A stretch of 64,000 nt of DNA, from NCBI RefSeq assembly GCF_038246755.1, contig NZ_CP134706.1, positions 3,782,001-3,846,000 of the forward strand, given 5' to 3'. How positions within the stretch are numbered: the first letter of the stretch is position 1; every line of letters starts with the position of its first letter. Shown piece by piece: positions 16,400-24,057 of the stretch. Source of the stretch: Micromonospora sp. FIMYZ51 (GTDB lineage: Bacteria > Actinomycetota > Actinomycetes > Mycobacteriales > Micromonosporaceae). The translations under genes were made by a program, and so were the position numbers. The notes below the pieces were generated by a model that made no database searches, had not been told where the DNA came from, and was given only the letters and a program-made list of their open reading frames with translations.

Positions 16400-19300
16400 C
16401 GGTCCTCTCCCCCACTCGTCGCGGCCAGCCGCGCCGCCAACTCCTCCGCCGACCACTGCCGTGCCGTCCGTACCCGCCAGCCGGCATCGGCGTACGCCCG
16501 GTTCCGGTCTTCGACCTCCGGGTCGTCCGGTGATCCACTGAGCACCACGGCGACCCGCCGCTCGGGCCAGGCCAACTCCGCCTGCCAGCCCTGGTCACCG
16601 AGTTCGTAGCCGACCACCGGCAGGGGCAGGTCCCACGCGGCCAACTGCTGGACGAGACCCTCCAGCGTGCCTTCGTCCGGGTCCACGTAACGCAGCACGT
16701 CACCCCAGGGAGAATCGTCCTGCACCGGCTGTGCCGGGGCCGGCTGGCTGACGGCGCCGAGCCAGGTCGCCGTCTCCTCGTCCAGCGGCAGGGCGCGTCG
16801 GGTCAGCGAGAGTCCGGTGCCCTCGGCGACGGCCATCGACGCCGGTTCGAACAGGTCGAGGTCGGAGACGACGAGTTGCCCGGCGTCGCCGCCGCCCTCG
16901 GCGAGGAACTGGATGACATTGCCCCACGCCAACCAGCCCGCCCACCGCTCCTTGTGTCCTTCGGCGGCGACCGCCGCCGGCAGGTCGTCCAGCACGGCCA
17001 GCGCCGACCAGGTCGGCAGCGGCTTGCTACGGCCGTCGACGAGCACCGTCAGGGCGCAGTCGGCTGCGTCGCGGGCCCGGACGACCATGATCTGTCCCCG
17101 GGCGGCCGAGGGCGGCAGTGGCTCGCCGCGCAGCGCCGCGAGCAGCCGGTCGGCCACCCCGCCCGAGTCGCAGCGGCTGTTCTCCCGGGCCTGCGGAAGC
17201 AGGCCGGCCAGGACCGCCTCGGCCCGCCGCTGCCACCGGTGCAGGTCGGGCTCGGCGAGGAAACGCAACAGCTGCTCGATCGGGTTGGCCCAGACCGTCG
17301 TCGTCAGCTCGTCCGGGTCGGCACCGGGCAGGAAGCTCCGGTACCGCTCGCGGGCGGTCTGCTGGCTGATGCCGCCGTACGGCAGCCAGCCGCCGTTTCC
17401 CTCCGGGCTGCCCCACGTCACCACGTCGTCCCAGGTGGCGGCGAAGACCAGATAACCGTGGGCGCGCAGCCGGGCCCGTTTCTCGGCGTCGTCGGCGAGC
17501 CGGTTGTACTGGCTGGAGGCGTGGTACTTGAAGCCGTCGAGGTAGACGGCGACCTCGGGCGAGGGCGCGTCGAGGCGCTTGAAGTGCACGTCCGGTCGGG
17601 TGCCCCGGACGGTGTTCTGGAGCTTCATCTGCCAGTGGGTGACGTTCTGCCCGCCGCCGGTGACGAACCGGAGGTCGGCGATGCGGGCCCCGTCGTGATC
17701 GGTGCGCTTCTCGATCCGCAGCCCGGAGTCCGGCGCGGCACCGCGGGCCAGCAGCTTGGTCAGGAAGCGCATCTCCAACTCGCTCTCCACCTGACCGATG
17801 AGCGAGATCTCGTCGGTACGGGTGCCCTTCTCCACGTCCCAGCTGTCGAGGAGTTTGTCCAGCATGCCCAGCGCCTCGTCGCGGCTCATCAGGGCGAACT
17901 GGTCGTTGCGGGCGTACCGCAGCAGGCAGCGGTGGCAGACGGGCCGGGCCTGGCGCCGGCACTCGCACTCGGTGATGCGCCGTCGGGCCAACTCCAGCAC
18001 CCGGCGGAACTCGTCCGGTTCGGCGAGCCGGTGCAGGTAGCCGGTGCCCTGCGGTTGGGTGTCGAAGACGACGACGAAGTTGCGGGTGCCGTCGCTCTGC
18101 CCGTCCGGCATGGTGGCCGGAACCGCTTGAAGGTGGGCCGGGTCGCCGCCGTACTGGGCGGCGATGCCGAGCCGGATCGCCGCGGCGAGGGAGACAACCC
18201 GCTCCGCCACCAACGCGGTCGCCGCTGGGATCAGGATGCGCAGCGCCTCGGTCTCCAACTCGTGGGCCAGGATCAGGTCGACGTGGGTGTCCGGCGCGGC
18301 AGGCGTTCGACGGTACGGACACCACGGCCGATGGTGCTCGGCACCCTGCACCACCGTCGCCCCGGACGCCTGCGCGGCGAGCTGTTGGCTGACCGCCGGA
18401 GCGCCGTCGACGGTGGTGCCGCCGCACGAGGTGCAGGTGTGGAAGCGGTTGATGCGCACCTCGTCGCCGGCGAACGCCTCGGCGGCCCGGTCGAAGCGCT
18501 GGGCGCCCAGGTTGAAGTGACGGACCATGGCGTGCCGGCTGTAGTCGACACCGAACGTCTCGTGCGCGTGCCGCCAGGAAGATTCGACCTTGGCCGGGTC
18601 GATGTCGACCGCGACGGTGGTGGCGTAGAAGCGGCGGGTGCGGTCGTCACTGTCGTCGCGGATGCGGGCGTCGTCGCGCTTGTCCCGGCTGTAGACCCGG
18701 GTCGGCTGGAGCACCTGGAAGAGCCGGCCGTGGTCGGCGATGCCCCGGTCGGCGCAGCGCGGGCAGGCGCTGGTGTCCTCCTGCGCCAGGTGGGTGCGGA
18801 CGTAGCCGCACTGGGCGCAGATCCGCCACTGCTCGTACGCGGGCCGGTCGGCGGGGCCGACCTCCAGGCCGGAGATCTCGTGCTGGTAGCCCCGCACGTA
18901 GTACGTGTTGCCGGGGGCGATCTCCACAAGCGCCTGGCGGGCCGGGCGGGCGTACTCGCGTAGCTCGCTGTGGAAGCGGCGGTCGCCGTCGACCTGCTCC
19001 TCCCAGGTGAGGGTGGCCTCCAGATCGGTGCGGGTGTCGATGAGGGCGTAGTTCGGCAGCAGCCCGAACTCGACAAGGGTGCCGTGCGCGGCGGCGCCGC
19101 TGACCTCCCGCAGCCGGCGGCGTACGGCGGCTTCCTCGGCCCGGAGCATCTTCAGCTCGCGGGCGTGGTCCGGGTCGCTGGCCACCAGCGAGCCTCGGGC
19201 GGCGGCGATCTCCTGGAGTCGACGCCGCAGGTCGGCCAGGCGCAGCTCCCAGCGCTCGTCGGCCTCCTTGACCCGGTGCACGATGCCGTCGACGGCGAAC

Positions 19301-22300
19301 TCGCGCAGTTGGTCGGCGGCGGTCCGCAGGATCTTGTCGCCGAAGAGGGCGAGGAAGTCCTCGACCAGGCGTATCCCGTCGCGGCGACCGGCCTCGGCGA
19401 GGTTGGCCAGCCAGCCGCTCGGGCCGAAGAGGACGTGCGCCCGACGGGGCATCGGCAGCACCCCGGGCAGCTTGCCACGGGCGGCCAGGTCGATCAGGTG
19501 GGCGAGGTACTGCCGGCGCAGGATCTCCACGGCGGAGAGGAAGCAGCCGGGCGGCACGATCTGCCCGGCAATCATGTCGCGTGGCTCGGTGAGGTAGTAG
19601 CGGTCCCGTTCGGTGCGACCAACCAGGGTGAGCACGAGCGCGTTGCCGCTGCGTCGGCCGGCGCGGCCGGCCCGCTGGACGTAGTTGGCGGGTCCGTGCG
19701 GCAGCGACGCGAGCACCACCGCGGAGAGCGCGCCGATGTCGATGCCCATCTCCAGCGTCGGGGTGCAGGAGAGCACGTTCGGGTCGGTGTAGCGCTTGCC
19801 GTCGCGGAACTGCTGCTCGACCTTCTCCCGCTGGCCTCGGGTGAGCATGCCGGTGTGCTCGCCGGTCACCACCCGGAAGACGTCGCTCTCCAGGTACAGC
19901 CGCCGGTAGTAGTCGTCCGGCGCGGTGTCGTCGGAGGCGGGTCGGAGCCGGCCACGGCAGCGGTACTGCCGGCACGGTTGGCCGATCCAGTCGACGACCC
20001 GGTCGGGATGCTCGGTCTGCTGCCAGTGGCAGGTGTCGCAGCCGACGCCGGCCGCCACGGCGGCGGTGTCGTCCAGCCGAGTGACCCGTAGGTGGCCGGG
20101 GAGCAGCCCGTACACGGTGTTGCCGTCCTCGGTGTCGCCAGCCGCGACAATGCCGGCAGCGGCCAGGGCGGGCAGCAGCCGACTCAGGTAGCCGGCGGCC
20201 TCGCCGAGGTCCAGGCCGAGGCAGCGGGCGGTCCAGTCCTGATACCAGTTGCCGCGCGCGGTGATCGCGTCGAACTCGGAGCGGGATTTCGGGGTCGCCA
20301 GCAGGAAGGCGGGTGCGGAGACGCCCCGGGGGAAGGCGGGCATGCCGGCGGGCCGGCCACCCCAGACCTGCCACCGGGTGCCGCCGCGCCGCAGGTACGG
20401 CACCAGCCACTGGTGGTAGACCGCGCCCCGGGTGCGCAGCCGTTCCAGCAGGCCACGCAGGAAGGCCAGGTAGCGGGCGTCGTCGGGCGCGGTGGTGCCG
20501 AGCTGGCCCGGGCCGGTGAACTGCACGTCGCGGCAGAGCGCGACCGCTGCGGCCGGGTCGTCGAGTGCCACCTCGACGGCCACGGCCCGGGTCAACTCCA
20601 GAGTGCGGCCCTGCCGGGAACGCAACCCCGCCTCCAGCACGGTGGCGAAGACGAGCCGTTCACCGATCAGTGACCAGGTCTGCCGGCTGCCGGTCTCGTC
20701 CCCGGCGAGCAGGCCGTCCACGCCCGGCTGGCCGTGCAGGTCCGGCGGCACGACGGTGGAGACGATCTCCGGCCGCGCCGCCTCCGCGACCATCTGCACC
20801 ACCAGTTCGTCCAGCCCGACGGACTCGCCAGGGGTGAGCTGGTCGGCAAGCAGGGCACGCAGCGAGAAGGCGTACGACCGGTTGGCGACGAAACCGGCCC
20901 GGTGCGCCGCGTCCTGGACAGAGTCGTTGAAGAGCAGCGTCTTACGTTCCGCCTGGTCCAACTCGCCGCCGGTGAAGAGCTGGGTGATGGCGACCGAGGC
21001 GAGGGTGGCCAGGCCGGCACCGAGGAAGCGGATGCCGTGGTCGAGCTGGCAGGAGGGGCAGCGGTCCTTCTCGGCCGCGTCGAGGCCGGACAGGTCACCG
21101 AGCACCACGATCTCGTCGTCGCCCACCGTCCGGTCGCGCTGCTCGTCGTAGGGGCGTACCCGGTGGCCGTGTTCCAGCACCAGCAGGCCACTCACCCGTT
21201 GCCGGATCTCGTCGTCGGTGGCCGCGATCAGCGCCCGTACCCGACGCTTGTCCCGACCGACGCTGGCCCGGTAGATCTTGTCCGGGTCGGTCTCCAGCTC
21301 CTGCGGGTCCTTCTCCGGCGACAGCGCCATCCAGCCGGAGCGTCCGCAGTGCCGGCAGTAGACGGCCGGCAGCCGCAGGTGGCGGTTGTCGGCGATGACT
21401 GTGTCGCGCTCGGTGGCGTACGGGTCCAGCTCCCGGGGGGCCTCGCCGTACCAGCCGAAGGTGGCCTGGTGGGAGGTGCCGCGCAGCAGCCGGGAGACGG
21501 CGCGTACCCAGAGATGGGTTTCGATGTTGAGCAGCGGCCGGCGCGGGTCGTCCGGGTGGCGGGCCATCGACAGCAGTCCGACGAACCGGGCCAGCGCCCG
21601 CGCGGTGATCTCGGGTCGGCTGCGCATCACGCTGCCCCAGCCGGTGGCGTTCTTGCGCGGCAGCACGTCGATGACCTCGTCGAGGGTGCGCGGCGCCGGG
21701 CCGAGCGAGTCGAGCACCGCCTTGGTCAACGGATGCTTGCGCAACAGCTCGCCGAGCCGTTCCGGCCGGGCCGAGCAGTCCTCGCCGAGCACCAGCTCGG
21801 CGACCTCGGTCATCATCCGCGCCGGATCCCGGCCGTCGACGGCGGCGAGCTGCTCGGGGCTGGGCAGCGGCAGGCTGAAATCCTGACCGGTCATGAACTC
21901 GCCGGAGTCGTAGCGTTCCTCCCCCACAAGCGAATCCGCGTCGAACGCGAGGCCGAAGACCTGCTCGGCGACCTCCCGGATGGCGGTCCGGCCGTCCCGA
22001 CCGTCGCCCTCGCCGAGGGTGGCGGAGGTGGCGACCGGGCAGATCGGCCCCAGCGGGCGGCCCGGCTCGGCCAGGCCGAGCGCGGCGGCCAGCCGACGCA
22101 GCAGCATCGCCACGTCGGTACCCTGCGCGCCGTCGTAGCTGTGGAACTCGTCAAGCACCACGTACGCCGGCTCGGCACCTTCCCACAGCGGCAGGTCGTC
22201 GGCGCGCTGGAGCAGCAGGTCAAGCATCTTGTAGTTGGTGATCAGGATGTCCGGCGGGGTGCGGCGCATCTCCGACCGGCTGGTCAACACGTGCCGATAC

Positions 22301-22821
22301 TCGATCTCCGCGACGTCGCCGATGTAGAGGCCGGCGGTGACGCCGGCCAGCGCCGGATCGGTGAGCAGTTCGTTGATGCGCTGGGTCTGGTCGGTGGCCA
22401 GGGCGTTCATCGGGTAGAGCAGGATCGCCTTGATGCCGGGCTGTCCCTGCTGCCGGCGTCGCCGGCAGTGGTCGAGGACCGGGATCAGGAACGATTCGGT
22501 CTTGCCGGAGCCGGTGCCCGTGGTGATCAGCGTCGGCTCGGCGGCCTTTCCCCTGGTCGACAGGCGGGCGAACGCCTTCGCCTGGTGCCGGTAGGGGGTG
22601 AAATCTTCCGGGGCCCAGTCCAGGCACGCCCACCAGTCGCCCTCCGCCGGCCGGAAGGGAGTGCGGATCCGCAGGTACGGCCCGCGAAAAATGCCCTGTT
22701 CGGGGTGGGAAAGGAAACCCTCCAAGCCCTGGCGTACGCCCTCCTCGGTCAGCCCGAAGGTGGTGGTCAGGTATTGCGTGAGGGTCCGACGCAGAGTGTC
22801 GGCGGCAATCGTCGGCCTCAT
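16396..22821 (-). CDS. Giant DEAD/DEAH helicase with zinc ribbons, DUF1998 (MZB) and nuclease-like C terminus
   Basis: 2141 aa, ATG at 22821. Helicase core: TPYRHQAKAF (75-84), Walker A TGTGSGKT (101-108), DEFH (224-227), SAT (266-268) and a motif VI region YVQRAGRAGRRSGNAL. The core is interrupted by several Cys clusters (CRHCGRSGW, CPSC, CDTC, CAQCGY with CPRC). A DUF1998/MZB zinc-binding domain follows near 1500-1640 (CECRRQARPVCHRCLLRYARNDQ). Near residue 1750 a DUF559/Vsr-like PD-(D/E)XK segment has RPDVHF and VAVYLDGFKYHAS, with Tyr where Glu is usual, and the last 70 residues again look Vsr-like. This architecture belongs with the large helicases of phage defence (DruE/DrmA-like) and with YprA/MrfA. 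No other Druantia or DISARM gene adjoins it except its coupled UvrD partner. Confidence 0.8.
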   Translation of the reverse strand: MRPTIAADTLRRTLTQYLTTTFGLTEEGVRQGLEGFLSHPEQGIFRGPYLRIRTPFRPAEGDWWACLDWAPEDFTPYRHQAKAFARLSTRGKAAEPTLITTGTGSGKTESFLIPVLDHCRRRRQQGQPGIKAILLYPMNALATDQTQRINELLTDPALAGVTAGLYIGDVAEIEYRHVLTSRSEMRRTPPDILITNYKMLDLLLQRADDLPLWEGAEPAYVVLDEFHSYDGAQGTDVAMLLRRLAAALGLAEPGRPLGPICPVATSATLGEGDGRDGRTAIREVAEQVFGLAFDADSLVGEERYDSGEFMTGQDFSLPLPSPEQLAAVDGRDPARMMTEVAELVLGEDCSARPERLGELLRKHPLTKAVLDSLGPAPRTLDEVIDVLPRKNATGWGSVMRSRPEITARALARFVGLLSMARHPDDPRRPLLNIETHLWVRAVSRLLRGTSHQATFGWYGEAPRELDPYATERDTVIADNRHLRLPAVYCRHCGRSGWMALSPEKDPQELETDPDKIYRASVGRDKRRVRALIAATDDEIRQRVSGLLVLEHGHRVRPYDEQRDRTVGDDEIVVLGDLSGLDAAEKDRCPSCQLDHGIRFLGAGLATLASVAITQLFTGGELDQAERKTLLFNDSVQDAAHRAGFVANRSYAFSLRALLADQLTPGESVGLDELVVQMVAEAARPEIVSTVVPPDLHGQPGVDGLLAGDETGSRQTWSLIGERLVFATVLEAGLRSRQGRTLELTRAVAVEVALDDPAAAVALCRDVQFTGPGQLGTTAPDDARYLAFLRGLLERLRTRGAVYHQWLVPYLRRGGTRWQVWGGRPAGMPAFPRGVSAPAFLLATPKSRSEFDAITARGNWYQDWTARCLGLDLGEAAGYLSRLLPALAAAGIVAAGDTEDGNTVYGLLPGHLRVTRLDDTAAVAAGVGCDTCHWQQTEHPDRVVDWIGQPCRQYRCRGRLRPASDDTAPDDYYRRLYLESDVFRVVTGEHTGMLTRGQREKVEQQFRDGKRYTDPNVLSCTPTLEMGIDIGALSAVVLASLPHGPANYVQRAGRAGRRSGNALVLTLVGRTERDRYYLTEPRDMIAGQIVPPGCFLSAVEILRRQYLAHLIDLAARGKLPGVLPMPRRAHVLFGPSGWLANLAEAGRRDGIRLVEDFLALFGDKILRTAADQLREFAVDGIVHRVKEADERWELRLADLRRRLQEIAAARGSLVASDPDHARELKMLRAEEAAVRRRLREVSGAAAHGTLVEFGLLPNYALIDTRTDLEATLTWEEQVDGDRRFHSELREYARPARQALVEIAPGNTYYVRGYQHEISGLEVGPADRPAYEQWRICAQCGYVRTHLAQEDTSACPRCADRGIADHGRLFQVLQPTRVYSRDKRDDARIRDDSDDRTRRFYATTVAVDIDPAKVESSWRHAHETFGVDYSRHAMVRHFNLGAQRFDRAAEAFAGDEVRINRFHTCTSCGGTTVDGAPAVSQQLAAQASGATVVQGAEHHRPWCPYRRTPAAPDTHVDLILAHELETEALRILIPAATALVAERVVSLAAAIRLGIAAQYGGDPAHLQAVPATMPDGQSDGTRNFVVVFDTQPQGTGYLHRLAEPDEFRRVLELARRRITECECRRQARPVCHRCLLRYARNDQFALMSRDEALGMLDKLLDSWDVEKGTRTDEISLIGQVESELEMRFLTKLLARGAAPDSGLRIEKRTDHDGARIADLRFVTGGGQNVTHWQMKLQNTVRGTRPDVHFKRLDAPSPEVAVYLDGFKYHASSQYNRLADDAEKRARLRAHGYLVFAATWDDVVTWGSPEGNGGWLPYGGISQQTARERYRSFLPGADPDELTTTVWANPIEQLLRFLAEPDLHRWQRRAEAVLAGLLPQARENSRCDSGGVADRLLAALRGEPLPPSAARGQIMVVRARDAADCALTVLVDGRSKPLPTWSALAVLDDLPAAVAAEGHKERWAGWLAWGNVIQFLAEGGGDAGQLVVSDLDLFEPASMAVAEGTGLSLTRRALPLDEETATWLGAVSQPAPAQPVQDDSPWGDVLRYVDPDEGTLEGLVQQLAAWDLPLPVVGYELGDQGWQAELAWPERRVAVVLSGSPDDPEVEDRNRAYADAGWRVRTARQWSAEELAARLAATSGGEDR

Positions 22822-22914
22822 GAGCGCATCACCCGCGGCATGCTACGTCAATATCCACTGTGGCTGATCCGCTGATCAGCCACGATGGACACTCAGTCGG
22901 GAATGCGACAACTC
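22822..22914. repeat. Diverged direct repeat, copy 1, with palindrome
   Basis: About 92 bp directly upstream of the giant helicase start, similar to 23868-23958 in the same orientation (about 80% identity by eye over the first 68 bp). Both copies keep the palindrome GCTGATCAGC (22871-22880 here) and flank the second repeat-protein gene. It could be a duplicated promoter/operator or a recombination footprint. Confidence 0.65.
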
Positions 22915-23149
22915 ATGATGTCGAACCGATGGCGGGCTGGGCGGTGATCCGCGCGGCTGCGGTCGACCCATTGTTTCCGCCCTGTTAAGGCCGTCGACTG
23001 GCATCGGCTGAGGCCACCGCCCCATCCGGTCGACTTACTTCGTTCATCTATTCCTGCCGGTCTTGCCCGAGCCGGAACAGTCCTCCAATATCACTACCCA
23101 AAGTCACGGCATGCATGCGCTGTGACACGAGTCGTGCGGAGGATTCCGA
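22915..23149. other. Intergenic leader of the second repeat-protein gene
   Basis: AT-richer stretch without a gene. It holds GTCAC/GTGAC arms around a GCATGCATGC palindrome (about 23103-23126) and a strong CGGAGGA ribosome site at 23137-23143 for the gene at 23150. Confidence 0.4.
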
Positions 23150-23797
23150 ATGAATCAAACGGGTCGGGTGTGGCGACGTCTCGCTGCGTTCAGGTCGGCG
23201 GGAGGCCCGGTGGCACTGCTGCGCATGGCGGCGACGGCGCTGGCCGTCGCCGTCATGGGTGGTGCCGCCGCAGTAGCCCTGGCGACGCCGGCCAGTGCGG
23301 CGACCACGACGATCTGCAAGAACCAGGCAGTACCCGCCGGGTACGTCATCATCGCCGAGGGCTCCTCGATCTCCTGCCCCTACAGCTTCCCCAACACCTG
23401 GACGATCACGACCCCGTCGACCACCTCGACGACCGTGATGTGCAAGGTGTCGTCCGTGCCGACCGGGTTCGTCGTCGTCGCCGAGGGTTCGTCGATCTCC
23501 TGCCCCTACAGCTTCCCCAACACCTGGACCATCCAGAAGCCGCCGACCTCCACGTCGAGCGTGATGTGCAAGGTGTCATCCGTGCCGACCGGGTTCGTCA
23601 TCACCGCTGAGGGCTCCTCGATCTCCTGCCCCTACAGCTTCCCCAACACCTGGACCATCCGCACGCCGGCGACCAGCGGCACCACCGTCGTCTGCTCGGT
23701 GTCCCCGATCCCATCGGGCTATGTGGTGGTCGGCACCGGCTCGTCGATCTCCTGCCCCTACAGCTTCCCGAACACGAAGACCATCCAGCGGCTCTGA
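23150..23797 (+). CDS. Secreted Cys-containing tandem-repeat protein (four repeats), paralogue of 10114-10824
   Basis: 215 aa from the ATG at 23150 with CGGAGGA upstream. A long signal peptide (ALLRMAATALAVAVMGGAAAVALATPASAA) precedes four repeats of about 42 residues with the pattern C-K-V-S, P-x-G-F/Y-V, A-E-G-S-S, SCPYSFPNTWTI. The last repeat ends NTKTIQRL, matching the NAKRIQRV end of the other paralogue, so the terminal unit is a conserved cap. Repeats here are more alike than in the five-repeat paralogue, which points to more recent internal expansion. No catalytic motif and no known family were recognised. The gene stands alone between two helicase/restriction-type genes, flanked by a diverged direct repeat, and is closed by a hairpin terminator. 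Confidence 0.75.
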   Translation: MNQTGRVWRRLAAFRSAGGPVALLRMAATALAVAVMGGAAAVALATPASAATTTICKNQAVPAGYVIIAEGSSISCPYSFPNTWTITTPSTTSTTVMCKVSSVPTGFVVVAEGSSISCPYSFPNTWTIQKPPTSTSSVMCKVSSVPTGFVITAEGSSISCPYSFPNTWTIRTPATSGTTVVCSVSPIPSGYVVVGTGSSISCPYSFPNTKTIQRL

Positions 23798-23812
23798 CGG
23801 ACCACCCAGACG

Positions 23813-23843
23813 CCCCGCCGCCGGCACCACACCGGCGGCGGGG
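23813..23843 (+). terminator. Hairpin terminator after the repeat-protein gene
   Basis: A perfect 12-bp stem (CCCCGCCGCCGG 23813-23824 with CCGGCGGCGGGG 23832-23843) and 7-nt loop begins 16 nt after the stop. No U tract. Confidence 0.7.
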
Positions 23844-23867
23844 CCACGTTCGGCACGAGGACCGCAC

Positions 23868-23958
23868 GAGCGCATCAGCCGCGGGATGCTCGTCCATGCC
23901 CACTGCGGTTGACCCGCTGATCAGCCACGGTGGAGCTTTGGTCGGATAAGCGACACCT
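23868..23958. repeat. Diverged direct repeat, copy 2, with palindrome
   Basis: Second copy of the 22822-22914 repeat, same orientation, palindrome GCTGATCAGC at 23916-23925. It lies 100 bp upstream of the DUF262 gene, so each copy sits in the promoter-side region of a neighbouring defence-type gene. Confidence 0.65.
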
Positions 23959-24057
23959 TGCGCGACTAACCACATCCGGTTGCCAGCAAAAGCTGTACTA
24001 CCCTTTGTCATCCGCGCCATTGATCAAGTGCTGGCACAGATGAGGTGACAACTTCCG

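Noticed and set aside
22822..23958. Composite transposon or insertion sequence
   Set aside because: The direct repeats are diverged, no transposase and no terminal inverted repeats were found.
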